NCBI GenBank assembly: GCA_963800335.1
Contig: CAWDAN010000002.1
Location: forward strand, 248,001 to 312,000
Direction: 5' to 3'
Length of the DNA: 64,000 nt
Origin: Flavisphingopyxis sp963800335
GTDB taxonomy: Bacteria; Pseudomonadota; Alphaproteobacteria; Sphingomonadales; Sphingomonadaceae
A program made the position numbers and the translations under genes. The notes under the pieces were generated by a model. The model had not been told where the DNA came from. It saw only the letters and a program-made list of their open reading frames with translations, and searched no databases. Position 1 is the stretch's first letter. Every line of letters begins with the position of its first letter. Shown in pieces: positions 1 to 8,990 of the stretch.

Positions 1-1247
1 CAACGTCGCCGATCGCGCCGATGCTGGCGATCGGAAACGCCGACCCGGCGATGGTCGCGGCCTATTGGAGCCTGATCGCCTGCGGCTTGCCGATGATCTT
101 GTGGTCACTATTGGTCGATAAAGTGCATCTGCGAGCCTCGACCGGTATCGACTGGTCAAATCCGCGCCCGGTTCACGAAATCCTCGACATCAGCATCGTC
201 AAGCTCGCCGGCCTGTGGGCTACCTGGGGGATCATCGCACTGATTTATGCGATCGGTCGCTGGTACTGGAGCGGCGCCTATCTCGTCTCGATGGAAATTT
301 TCGCGCATCTCGCGCCGGTGCTGCTGATCGCATCGATCCCCTATGTCATCTGGCTCGACCGTTATCTCGTCCATCCCCGCGACGGCGCATGGTCGTTCGG
401 CCAGCTGTTCACCGGCCAGGCGACCAGTGCCGACCGTCAGGCGATCGCGCGGCACCTGCGTGCCTGGGCGGTCAAGGGCTTCTTCCTCGCCTTCATGATT
501 TCGATCGTGCCGTGGGGCTTCATGGAACTCGTCGAGCTGCCGATGGACCAGGTCCTGCGCGGCCCGGTTGAGCTGGCGCATTATTCGATCCTGCTGATGT
601 TCCTGTGCGACGTCCACTTCGCCACTGTCGGCTATCTGCTGACGATGCGCCCGCTTGACGCGCATATCCGCACCGCCAACCCCTATCTGGCAGGTTGGGT
701 CGCGGCGCTGATGTGCTATCCGCCATTCCAGATCATGGTCGCGACGACCGATCCGCTGTTCTACGAATATGACACCGGCGATTGGGCGTTCTGGTTCGCC
801 AATTATCCCGTCCTGCTGTGGAGCGTCGGCGCGGCTTTGGTCTTCCTGACGGGGATCTACGGCTGGGCGACGGTCTCCTTCGGCATCCGCTTTTCGAACC
901 TGACGCATCGCGGCATTTTGACGCACGGGCCCTACAGCGTCAGCCGCCACCCCGCTTACGTGTCGAAGAATCTGTACTGGTGGCTGGCGACGATCCCGTT
1001 CCTGACGGTAACGGGCAGCTGGGCAGACGGCGCGCGCAACGCGGTGCTGCTGCTCGGCGTCAACGCGATCTATTACTGGCGCGCCAAGACCGAGGAAAAG
1101 CACCTGCTCGGCGACCCGGTCTACCGCGAATATTACGAATGGATGCAGGCGCACGGGGCGATCCCGCGGCTGTTTGCATGGATTACGCGGCGTCCGCGCC
1201 CGCTGGTCGCGCTGGCACCGACGGTGCCCGCAATCCCCGAACGCTAA
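1..1247 (+). CDS. ICMT/PEMT-like membrane methyltransferase, 5' partial
   Basis: The reading frame is open to the first base, so the true start lies before the window; the first ATG is at 21. The visible part is about 410 residues with many hydrophobic segments. The last third carries the pattern of isoprenylcysteine carboxyl methyltransferase and phospholipid methyltransferases: a GPYSVSRHPAYVSKNLYWW segment near residue 310, followed by a TEEKHLLGDPVYREYYEWM segment near residue 370. Those families methylate a lipid or prenylated substrate in the membrane using S-adenosylmethionine. The long hydrophobic N-terminal part is unlike a minimal ICMT and its role is not recognised. The stop overlaps the stop of the convergent gshA. 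The family call is fairly secure; the substrate is unknown. Confidence 0.7.
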   Translation, partial: TSPIAPMLAIGNADPAMVAAYWSLIACGLPMILWSLLVDKVHLRASTGIDWSNPRPVHEILDISIVKLAGLWATWGIIALIYAIGRWYWSGAYLVSMEIFAHLAPVLLIASIPYVIWLDRYLVHPRDGAWSFGQLFTGQATSADRQAIARHLRAWAVKGFFLAFMISIVPWGFMELVELPMDQVLRGPVELAHYSILLMFLCDVHFATVGYLLTMRPLDAHIRTANPYLAGWVAALMCYPPFQIMVATTDPLFYEYDTGDWAFWFANYPVLLWSVGAALVFLTGIYGWATVSFGIRFSNLTHRGILTHGPYSVSRHPAYVSKNLYWWLATIPFLTVTGSWADGARNAVLLLGVNAIYYWRAKTEEKHLLGDPVYREYYEWMQAHGAIPRLFAWITRRPRPLVALAPTVPAIPER

Positions 1248-2632
1248 AAGCTTTCCTCGGCATAGATCCGCGAAACATCGCCATTCCATTCGCCGTGGTA
1301 GCGATCGAGCAGGCGCTGGGCGGGGACTTTGCCGCTGGCGACGATCTCGTGCAACGGATTGAGGAAGCCGGTTTCGTTGTCGCCCATCGAATTGAGGCGA
1401 TTGCGTGCGGCAAGACCGCGGTCGGCGATGGCGAGCACTTCGCGGGCCAGCTCTCCCAGCTTACGCCCGCCCGGAACGTCGGCATCGAGCGCAAGCCTGG
1501 GCACTGCGTTGCGCAGGTTCTCGCGCTCGTCGATCGTCCAGTCCTTGACGAGATCCCATGCCGCATCAAGCGCGCCCTGGTCGTAGAGCAGGCCTACCCA
1601 CAAAGCGGGCAGCGCGCAGATCTTGTTCCACGGACCGCCGTCGGCGCCGCGCATTTCGAGGAAGCTCTTCAGGCGAACCTCGGGGAAGGCGGTCGAGAGA
1701 TGGTCGATCCAGTCGCTCTCGGTCGGCAATTCTCCGGGCAGGATCGACAGCTTGCCGGCGAGGAAATCGCGGAAGCTAAGGCCCGCTGCATCGAGATAGA
1801 CGCCGTCGCGAAAGACGAAATACATCGGCACGTCGAGCATGTAGTCGACATAGCGATCGTAACCGAACCCATCTTCGAAGACGAAGGGCAGCATGCCGGT
1901 GCGCTGCGGATCGGTATCGCTCCAGATATGGCTGCGATACGAGAGATAACCGTTGGGCTTGCCCTCGGTGAACGGTGAATTGGCGAACAATGCTGTCGCG
2001 AGCGGCTGCAGCGCGAGGCCGACGCGGAATTTCTTCACCATGTCGGCTTCGGACTGATAGTCGAGATTGACCTGGATCGTGCAGGTCCTGAGCATCATGT
2101 CGAGGCCGAGCGTGCCGACGCGCGGCATGTGATCGGCCATGATCTTGTAGCGCCCCTTGGGCATCATCGGCAGGTCGCTGCGCGCCTTGTCGGGCCACAT
2201 GCCGAGGCCGAGAAAGCCCTTGCCCGTCGCCGCGCCGATCGTCTTGACCTGGTCGAGATGGCGGCCCGTCTCGGCGCACGTCTGGTGCAGCGTTTCGAGC
2301 GGTGCGCCCGACAGCTCGAGTTGCCCTGCGGGTTCAAGGCTGACGGTGCCGTCGGGGCCGCTCATCGCGATGATGTTGAACGCGCCATCGGGGCCGCGTT
2401 CCTCGACCGGCTGCCAGCCGAAATCGGTCAGCGCCACGAGCAGGTCGCGGATCCCGCCGGGCTCGCCGTGGCTCGGCGCGGCATGCGTCTTCACGTCATA
2501 GACGAACTTCTCGTGCTCGGTGCCGATGCGCCAGTCGATCGGGGGCTTTTCGCCGCCGATCATTGGCGCCAGCAGTTGCTCGCGCGTTTCGATGACGGGG
2601 TCGGATTCGCTTGCTGCGCCACGTGTGCTCAT
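1244..2632 (-). CDS. gshA: Glutamate-cysteine ligase
   Basis: This enzyme joins glutamate and cysteine with ATP, the first and rate-limiting step of glutathione synthesis in the cytosol. The 462-residue product has the length and layout of the plant/alphaproteobacterial type of ligase, with an early IDWRIGTEHEKFVYD segment (residues about 33-47), where the EHE glutamates belong to the metal/substrate site, and a central MLRTCTIQVNLDYQSEADM segment (about 180) typical of the family. The ATG at 2632 gives a full-length N-terminus. It lies 64 bases downstream of rsmE on the same strand, so the two may be co-transcribed, and its stop overlaps that of the convergent membrane gene. No oddities seen. 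Confidence 0.93.
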   Translation of the reverse strand: MSTRGAASESDPVIETREQLLAPMIGGEKPPIDWRIGTEHEKFVYDVKTHAAPSHGEPGGIRDLLVALTDFGWQPVEERGPDGAFNIIAMSGPDGTVSLEPAGQLELSGAPLETLHQTCAETGRHLDQVKTIGAATGKGFLGLGMWPDKARSDLPMMPKGRYKIMADHMPRVGTLGLDMMLRTCTIQVNLDYQSEADMVKKFRVGLALQPLATALFANSPFTEGKPNGYLSYRSHIWSDTDPQRTGMLPFVFEDGFGYDRYVDYMLDVPMYFVFRDGVYLDAAGLSFRDFLAGKLSILPGELPTESDWIDHLSTAFPEVRLKSFLEMRGADGGPWNKICALPALWVGLLYDQGALDAAWDLVKDWTIDERENLRNAVPRLALDADVPGGRKLGELAREVLAIADRGLAARNRLNSMGDNETGFLNPLHEIVASGKVPAQRLLDRYHGEWNGDVSRIYAEESF

Positions 2633-2696
2633 GGCGAGGCTTTAGGATGCGCCACGGGTGACGACCAGCCCCATTCGCGTGCAAGGACTGGCGGGC

Positions 2697-3441
2697 TCAC
2701 CAGTCGCCGGCGTGCGCCATCCATACTGCGATCGCGGCGATCGCGGCGGTTTCGGCGCGCAGGATGCGCGGGCCGAGCGAGATCGGCACTGCTGCCGAAC
2801 AGGCACGGATCGCGGCGTTCTCTTCGTCGGTAAAGCCACCTTCGGGGCCGATCAGGATCGCCGCGGGGCCGGGATGGGCGGCGAGGGCGTCGGCAAAGTT
2901 CGCACCGCCGCGTTCGTCGGCGAAGAACAGTGTTCGCGCCGGCTGGCCAGCCGGCGAGCAGCGCGTCGAGCTTCGTCAGGTCGTCGAGTGCGGGCAGCGC
3001 GGTGCGCTCGCATTGCTCGGCCGCCTCGATCATCCGTGCGCGCAGCCGGTCGGGCTTGATCTTGTCGACGACGGCGCGCGCGGTCGCGACGGGGACGAAG
3101 CGCGCGACGCCAAGCTCGCACGCCTTCTCCGCCATCGAATCGAAACGCGCGCGCTTGATCGGCGCAGCGCACAGCCACAGGTCGGGGACGGGTTCGCGGG
3201 TCCGCAATTTGCTCTCGATGGCGAGCGACAGGTCGCGCCGGCCGGTGGCGACGACGCGCGCGGCATATTCGCCCGAAATATCGTCGAACAGCTTGATCGC
3301 ATCGCCCGCCTTCACGCGCATGACGTTGACCAGATAATGCGCCTGCGCGCCGTCGATCGTCAGGCTCGCCGTCGACGACAGGTCCGAATCGACGAACAGG
3401 CGCGGGGCGCTGAGCGGGGGCCAGGCGGGGGTTGCGGGCAT
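2697..3441 (-). CDS. rsmE: 16S rRNA (uracil-1498-N3)-methyltransferase RsmE, frameshifted
   Basis: RsmE methylates U1498 of 16S rRNA. Residues 1-160 match the family from the N-terminal PUA-like part (PRLFVDSDLS) to the VPVATARAVVDKIKPDR region. The frame then breaks between about 2931 and 2943. Skipping one base there restores a convincing C-terminus: RTLFFADERGG, then the SPOUT knot motifs AAILIGPEGGFTDEE and ISLGPRILRAETA, ending MAHAGDW with a stop at 2697-2699. As sequenced, the original frame runs on as arginine-rich nonsense to 2629. The corrected protein is about 248 residues, the normal RsmE length. A base error in the sequence is more likely than a real loss, because the whole downstream frame is intact. 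The ATG at 3441 is the family-like start. Confidence 0.85.
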
Positions 3442-3545
3442 GGCGACGCTCTAACGCGGCGGCGCGCGCGATCCAAGCGCGCTCGATAGGGCGTGCAGGA
3501 CATGCCACGCTGGACAAGGTCGCGCGCGCGGCTACGAAGGCGGAC

Positions 3546-4454
3546 ATGGCAGCCGATACCGACCTTCCCGACAGCGAGCACAAGGGGCTGATCGGCCTGT
3601 TGCCGCGCGCCGCGCGTCCCTATGCCTCGCTCGCGCGGTTCGACCGGCCGATCGGCTGGTGGCTGCTTTATTGGCCGTGTGCCTGGGGGCTGGCGCTGGC
3701 GGGCGGCGTGCGCGACCATTGGCCGCTGTTCGGTTGGATGCTGCTTGGCGCAATCGCGATGCGCGGCGCGGGCTGCGTCTATAACGATATCGTCGATCGC
3801 GACCTCGACGCGCGCGTTGCGCGCACCGCGAACCGGCCGCTGGCGAGCGGTGCGGTGCGGGTCAGGAATGCGTGGATCTGGCTCGCGTTATTGTGCGCGA
3901 TCGGCCTCGTCGTGCTGCTGCAATTGCGCGGCTTTGCCCAGATCGTCGCGCTGGGCAGCCTTGCGCTCGTGGCCGCCTATCCGTTCATGAAACGGATTAC
4001 ATGGTGGCCGCAGGCGTGGCTCGGGCTGGTGTTTTCCTGGGGGGCGCTGGTCGGCTGGGCGGCGATCACGGGCAGCGTGCCGCGCGCGGCGATCCTGCTT
4101 TATGCCGGCAGCATCTTCTGGGTCATCGGTTACGACACGATCTATGCCCTGCAGGACCGCGAAGACGACGCGCTGGTCGGCATCCGGTCGAGCGCGCGCG
4201 CGCTGGGCGACAACGTCCGTTTCGGCGTCACATCGTGCTACGCCGCCGCGCTGGCGTTCTGGCTGTTGGCGTTCTGGCAGATTCGCAGCGATTGGATCGC
4301 ACTCGTCGCGCTCATCCCCGCCGCGCTGCACCTTTTGTGGCAGACAGCGTCGCTCGACCCCGCAAGCGGGGACGATGCCTTGGCCAAATTTCGCTCGAAC
4401 CGGACGGCGGGCCTGCTGATCGCATTGGCCTGCCTTGCGGTGGGAAGCGCTTAA
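3546..4454 (+). CDS. ubiA: 4-hydroxybenzoate polyprenyltransferase
   Basis: UbiA attaches the polyprenyl tail to 4-hydroxybenzoate in the inner membrane, an early step of ubiquinone synthesis. The 302-residue product has the family's aspartate-rich prenyl-diphosphate site (NDIVDRDLDARVARTANRPL, about residues 79-98) and the second one (YDTIYALQDREDD, about 196-208), within about nine membrane segments. The open frame extends upstream to 3432, but the ATG at 3546 gives the usual N-terminus (MAADTDLP). It is transcribed away from rsmE, with about 100 bases between the two genes. The small gene on the opposite strand overlaps its stop. Confidence 0.93.
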   Translation: MAADTDLPDSEHKGLIGLLPRAARPYASLARFDRPIGWWLLYWPCAWGLALAGGVRDHWPLFGWMLLGAIAMRGAGCVYNDIVDRDLDARVARTANRPLASGAVRVRNAWIWLALLCAIGLVVLLQLRGFAQIVALGSLALVAAYPFMKRITWWPQAWLGLVFSWGALVGWAAITGSVPRAAILLYAGSIFWVIGYDTIYALQDREDDALVGIRSSARALGDNVRFGVTSCYAAALAFWLLAFWQIRSDWIALVALIPAALHLLWQTASLDPASGDDALAKFRSNRTAGLLIALACLAVGSA

Positions 4455-4636
4455 GCGAGCGCTTTTTCGAGGAAGGCCGCGTCGGCCTCGTCCTCGATGC
4501 GGACCATCGGGCCGCAATCGGTCGGGACGACGGGACCGGCGGTCTTGATGTCGTCGAGCAGTCCGCCGCGCAGAGCGGTTTCCTGCGACTTGTCGAAAAT
4601 GTAGAATTTGGTGTTGTCGAGTTTGGTCATGGCCAT
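4451..4636 (-). CDS. Small protein of unknown function
   Basis: This is a 61-residue open frame, acidic toward its C-terminus (VRIEDEADAAFLEKALA), with no signal peptide, membrane segment or recognisable domain. The composition is protein-like, and the frame ends exactly at the convergent ubiA stop, the tight packing seen elsewhere in this window. An alternative start is the internal ATG at 4630. A perfect inverted repeat (4656-4679) sits about 20 bases upstream. I do not recognise a family, and the coding call rests on composition and position only. Confidence 0.6.
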   Translation of the reverse strand: MAMTKLDNTKFYIFDKSQETALRGGLLDDIKTAGPVVPTDCGPMVRIEDEADAAFLEKALA

Positions 4637-4655
4637 TGTGTAGCATGGTCAGCCG

Positions 4656-4679
4656 AAAATTTCAACCACGCGAAATTTT
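4656..4679. repeat. Perfect AT-rich inverted repeat upstream of a small gene
   Basis: AAAATTTC (4656-4663) and GAAATTTT (4672-4679) are perfect reverse complements separated by 8 bases, unusual in DNA this GC-rich. The repeat lies between the end of the TrmH-like gene and the start of the small gene, both on the minus strand. It could be a protein-binding operator for the small gene or a weak hairpin ending the TrmH-like transcript. Confidence 0.5.
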
Positions 4680-4734
4680 ATATCTTGGCTGTGCGGGTGA
4701 CCGCTATCGACCCAGTTGCGGACATTGAACTCGG

Positions 4735-5388
4735 TCAATCAGTTTCCTTAGCCATGACGGTAGGCAGAGGGTCAGCGCGTTTCCCTTTCCGCCTGCCCTT
4801 GCGGTAACGGCTCTGGTAATCTCGACGTTGCTTAGTCACCTCATACAACACAATTCCCGATGATGTGCCGAGGTTAAGACTCTCGATCATCCCAAACATC
4901 GGTATGGCAATGCATGCATCGCTACGTTCAACTGCGCGGTCACTGATCCCGCGCTTTTCATTTCCAAACCACACGGCCAGTTTCGTGTGTTCGGTGAAGT
5001 TTGCTTCGTGTAGCCAGTCGTTTCTTTGACCCTTGATATGAGGGGATGTGACTACCGAGTGGAAGTTGTTCTTCTCCAAATGCTCAAAGCAATCGTCGGT
5101 GCTGTCGAACCTCTTCACAAAGCTCCATTTCACCGCTGAAACAGAAGTCCGTGCCAATGACTTTCGTTCACGCATCTCTTGCCAATCGTCAGGCAGCGCC
5201 TTTCGAGGATCGACGACATAGACCTTCTCGACCCCCAGCGCGTTCACGTTGCGAATTACCGTCCCAATATTTTGAATGTCCGAGGGACTTTCGATTACAG
5301 CGATCAGGTTCTTGCAGATGAATGGCTTGATTGCTTCGGCCCGCTTACGAACGGTCGGCTTGGACTTTTTCGGTTCTTCCGTTTCCAT
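4735..5388 (-). CDS. TrmH/SpoU-type RNA 2'-O-methyltransferase, low GC
   Basis: The family transfers a methyl group to a ribose 2'-OH in tRNA or rRNA. The 217-residue product carries the three SPOUT motifs: an early NIGTVIRNVNALGVEKVYVV segment (about residues 41-60), a KLAVWFGNEKRGISDRAV segment (about 138-155) and a late IPMFGMIESLNLGTSSGIVLY segment (about 165-185). The C-terminus is rich in Arg and Lys (YRKGRRKGKR), as in RNA-binding tails. The gene and both flanks are clearly less GC-rich than the surroundings (4861-4920 is 29 of 60 G+C), which suggests later acquisition. TrmH (Gm18) is possible, but the exact RNA target cannot be read from the sequence. Confidence 0.85.
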   Translation of the reverse strand: METEEPKKSKPTVRKRAEAIKPFICKNLIAVIESPSDIQNIGTVIRNVNALGVEKVYVVDPRKALPDDWQEMRERKSLARTSVSAVKWSFVKRFDSTDDCFEHLEKNNFHSVVTSPHIKGQRNDWLHEANFTEHTKLAVWFGNEKRGISDRAVERSDACIAIPMFGMIESLNLGTSSGIVLYEVTKQRRDYQSRYRKGRRKGKRADPLPTVMAKETD

Positions 5389-5492
5389 TGGACTGGCATA
5401 TCACCGTAAGGCCCAGTTTCAACGCAGAGATAAGAGCATTGTCAGCTTACCACCCAAAAGCGGACATTTGAGCTTCACTCACGCTAACGCCC

Positions 5493-8400
5493 TCACGCCG
5501 CGACCAATTCCTCCGCCGCTTCCAGATCGACCGAGACCAGCCGGCTGACGCCCTGTTCGACCATCGTCACGCCGAACAGGCGGTGCATGCGGCTCATCGT
5601 CACGGCGTTGTGCGTGACGATGAGGTAACGCGTGCGCGTTTCGGCGACCATCTTGTCGAGCAGGTCGCAGAAGCGTTCGATATTGGCGTCGTCGAGCGGC
5701 GCGTCGACCTCGTCGAGGACGCAGATCGGCGCGGGGTTGGTGAGGAACAGGCCGAAGATCAGCGCGATCGCGGTCAGCGCCTGTTCGCCGCCCGACAGCA
5801 GCGTCAGCGAGGCGAGCTTCTTGCCCGGCGGTTGCGCCATGATCTCCAGCCCCGCCTCGAGCGGGTCGTCCGAATCGACCAGCTCGAGATGCGCCGCGCC
5901 GCCGTTGAACAGGGTCGTGAAGAGGCGCTGGAAATGCGTATCGACCGCCTCGAACGCGGCCTTGAGGCGGATGCGGCCCTCGCGGTTGAGGCTGCCGATC
6001 GAGCCGCGCAGCCGCGCGACCGCCTGGCGCAGTTCCTCGGCCTCGGTGAGCGATTGGCGCGTGTTCGGTGTCGAGCTCGTCGAGTTCCTGCGCGGCGACG
6101 AGATTGACCGGCCCGATCCGTTCGCGATCGGCGGTGAGCTTCTCGTGCAGGCGCGATTCCTCGCCGGGGTCGGCGACGTCGTCGGCATCGAATTCGGCGA
6201 CGCGCGGGAGCAGCGGCGGCGGACATTCGAAGCGCTCGTTCGACACGCGGCCCATTTCGACGCGGCGCAGATCCTGCGCCTCGGCGCGCGCATCGGCGCC
6301 GGCGCGGGCTTCGCGCGCGCTCGATAGCGTTTCGCGCGCGGCGGCGAGCCGGTCCTCGCGCTCGGCGAGCGCAAGCGTCGCGGCCTCTTCCTCGGCCTGC
6401 ATCGCGTCGCGCCGTGCGGCGAGCTCGTCGCGGCCCGCCTCGAGCCTGGCGATATCGTCGCGCAGCGTGGCGGGGGTGTCGTTCGCCTTGGCCTGTTGCG
6501 GCTGCGAGGCTCGCCTGGCGTTCGGCCAGCTTGGCGATTCGGGTTGCCGCTTCGCCCGAGCGCGCGCGCCACGCTTCGGCTTCGGCCGCGATGCCTGCGC
6601 GACGCTCGCGCAGCGCGGCGAGTTTGCCCTGCAGCGCCTGTTCGGCTTCGCGCGCGTCGCTCGCTGCGCGGCGCCCCGCATCGGTCCGCGCTTCGCTGGC
6701 GGCGAGGCGCTCGGACGATGCATCGGCAGCGGGGAGGGCGGCGAGTGCCGCCTCGGCTTCGGTGAGCGTGGCGCGCGCGTCGGCGAGGCGCGTGTCGAGT
6801 TCGGCGCGGCGGCCGCCGAGCGCTTCGACGCCTTCGCGCCAGCGATCGAGCGCGGCCTGCGCGCGGTCGGCGTCGCGCAGGGCGGTGCGTTGTTCCTCGT
6901 CGCTGTGCGAGCGCGCGGCGCGCGCTTCGACGAGCGCCTGTTGGGCGGCATCTGCCTCCGCGACGATAGCGGTGCGACGCGCGGTTGCGGTGTCGAGCGC
7001 GGCCTTCAACGCCGGCAGTTCGCGCTCGATGTCGTTCAACCGGTTGCGCCGGACAAGCCGTTCGGCACCGACCGCGCCGCCGCTTTTGGCAACGAAACCG
7101 TCCCAGCGGCGCATCGCGCCGTCGCGGGTGACCAGCCGCTGCCCGATCGCGAGCGCTTGCCCCTCGTCGCGTCTGGGCGACCGCGACCTGCGCGAGCCGG
7201 CGCGCCAGTTCGGGCGGCGCATCGACATGGTCGGCGAGCCGCTCGGTTCCGGCGGGGAGGTTGGGATCGCTCGCAGACATCGCTGCGCCGAGCCAGCCGC
7301 TCTCGCCGCCGACCGGCGCGTCGAGATCGTCGCCAAGCGCGGCGGCGAGCGCGTGTTCATAGCCCTTGGCAGCGGTGACTCGGTCGATCGCGCGCGTCGT
7401 GTCGCCGGGCGTGGCGAGCGCAGTGGCGAGTGCGCCGTGTTCGCTTTCGATCGTCGCCAACGCGGTGCGTGCGGCGGCGAGCGCCTGCTCGCTCTCGGCC
7501 TTGCTGGCAAGCGCCGCGTCGAGCGCGGCCTGCGCGTCGGTGAGCGCGGTTTCGGAGGTCTCGGCCGCCGCGGCCGCTGCCATGACGCGCGCGCTTGCGT
7601 CCTGCTGCGCGTCGATCAGCGCAGCCTCGTCTCCGAGCGCCGCGATGCGCGCCGCAACGGCATCGCGTTCGCTCTCGATTCGCGCCAGCGCGTCGCGCGC
7701 GCTTGCCGCGCTCGCTTCGGCGATCCGTCGGTCGGCGGCCTGTCCGGCGAGATCGGCGCGGAGCTGCGCGAGTTCGACCTCGGCATCGCGCAGCGTCGCG
7801 GCGGAGGTCGCAATGGCCTGGGTCAATTCGGGCAGGCGCGCTTCGGCCGCCGCGTGCTGCTCGCCGAGTTCCTCGCCCTCGCGATCAAGCCGCGCGATCG
7901 ACTCGGCGGCGTCTTCGGCGAGCGATCCTTCGCGCGCGCGGTCGTCGGCGATCCGTTGCAATTGCTCGGCGAGATCGGCGGCACGGCGGTCGTGCGCTTC
8001 GGCCTCGGCGGTGAGGCGCGCGAGCCGCTGCGCAACCGCCGAGGCGGCGTCGTTGGCTTCGCGCGATGCGGTGCGGCGGCTGTCGAGCGTCTGGGCGGCC
8101 TGGACGCGATAGGCGCTCGCCGCCTCCTGCGCCTCTTGAGCCGCGCGCACCGCAAGGCTCGCCGCCTCCGCTTCCTCGCGCGCGGTGTCGGCGGCGGCGG
8201 CGGCATCGCGCCAGCGCGCATAGATCATCCGCGCTTCGGCAATGCGGATCTGTTCGGAGAGCCTGGTATAGCGTTCGGCGGCGCGCGCCTGGCGGCGCAA
8301 TTGCCCGGCGCGCTGTGCCATGTCGCCGATGATCGTATCGAGCCGTTCGAGATTGGCCTCGGTCGCGCGCAGTTTCTGTTCGGCGTCCTTGCGGCGGACG

Positions 8401-8954
8401 TGGAGGCCCGCAATCCCCGCGGCTTCCTCGAGCATCTGGCGCCGCTCGGCGGGTTTGGCCGAGATGACCGCGGCGATCTTTCCCTGGCTGACCAGCGCGG
8501 GGCTGTGCGCGCCGGTCGCGGCGTCGGCGAAGATCAGCGAAATGTCCTTGGCGCGGACGTCGCGGCCATTGGCGCGATAGGCCGATCCCTGGCCGCGTTC
8601 GATCCGCCGGATGACCTCGAGCTCGCCGTCGCTGTCGCCATCGCCGATGCTGGTCAGCGCTGCACCTTCGAGATCGGCGACGAGCGCGACCTCGGCGAAA
8701 TCGCGCGCCGGCCGCGACGAGGTGCCGGCGAAGATGACGTCGTCCATCCCGCCGCTGCGCATCGATTTCGGGCTCGATTCGCCCATCACCCAGCGGATCG
8801 CCTCGAGCAGGTTCGACTTGCCGCAGCCATTGGGGCCGACGACGCCGGTCAGCCCCGGCTCGATCCGCAGTTCGGCGGGTTCGACGAAGCTCTTGAAGCC
8901 CGTCAGGCGCAGGCGCTTGATCTTCACCGGGCGGTTACCGGAGCCGACGGACAA
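5493..8954 (-). CDS. smc: Chromosome segregation protein SMC, three frameshifts
   Basis: SMC is the ATPase backbone of bacterial condensin. The N-terminus has the Walker A box GPNGCGKSNLLEAIRWVMGE (about residues 39-58). A long coiled-coil region follows, with a hinge around AAKGYEHALAAALGDDLDA. The C-terminus has the ABC signature LLSGGEQALTAIALIF and Walker B CVLDEVDAPLDDAN. The coding frame changes three times, at about 7163-7173, 6491-6512 and 6057-6064, each as if one extra base were present. After the third change the original frame returns and ends at 5493. Between the breaks the other two frames read as clean coiled coil, so the gene is probably intact in the organism (about 1,150 residues). 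It is last in a probable dciA-dsbA-dsbA-smc operon. Confidence 0.9.
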   Translation of the reverse strand: MSVGSGNRPVKIKRLRLTGFKSFVEPAELRIEPGLTGVVGPNGCGKSNLLEAIRWVMGESSPKSMRSGGMDDVIFAGTSSRPARDFAEVALVADLEGAALTSIGDGDSDGELEVIRRIERGQGSAYRANGRDVRAKDISLIFADAATGAHSPALVSQGKIAAVISAKPAERRQMLEEAAGIAGLHVRRKDAEQKLRATEANLERLDTIIGDMAQRAGQLRRQARAAERYTRLSEQIRIAEARMIYARWRDAAAAADTAREEAEAASLAVRAAQEAQEAASAYRVQAAQTLDSRRTASREANDAASAVAQRLARLTAEAEAHDRRAADLAEQLQRIADDRAREGSLAEDAAESIARLDREGEELGEQHAAAEARLPELTQAIATSAATLRDAEVELAQLRADLAGQAADRRIAEASAASARDALARIESERDAVAARIAALGDEAALIDAQQDASARVMAAAAAAETSETALTDAQAALDAALASKAESEQALAAARTALATIESEHGALATALATPGDTTRAIDRVTAAKGYEHALAAALGDDLDAPVGGESGWLGAAMSASDPNLPAGTERLADHVDAPPELARRLAQVAVAQTRRGASARDRAAAGHPRRRDAPLGRFRCQKRRRGRCRTACPAQPVERHRARTAGVEGRARHRNRASHRYRRGGRCRPTGARRSARRALAQRRGTTHRPARRRPRAGRARSLARRRRSARRPPRRTRHAPRRRARHAHRSRGGTRRPPRCRCIVRAPRRQRSADRCGAPRSERRARSRTGAAGQTRRAARASRRHRGRSRSVARALGRSGNPNRQAGRTPGEPRSRNRPRRTTPPPRCATISPGSRRAATSSPHGATRCRPRKRPRRLRSPSARTGSPPRAKRYRARAKPAPAPMRAPRRRICAASKWAACRTSASNVRRRCSRASPNSMPTTSPTPARNRACTRSSPPIANGSGRSISSPRRNSTSSTPNTRQSLTEAEELRQAVARLRGSIGSLNREGRIRLKAAFEAVDTHFQRLFTTLFNGGAAHLELVDSDDPLEAGLEIMAQPPGKKLASLTLLSGGEQALTAIALIFGLFLTNPAPICVLDEVDAPLDDANIERFCDLLDKMVAETRTRYLIVTHNAVTMSRMHRLFGVTMVEQGVSRLVSVDLEAAEELVAA

Positions 8955-8990
8955 GAGGGCGCTGGCGCCTGGGGATGGTCATCGGCTCAA

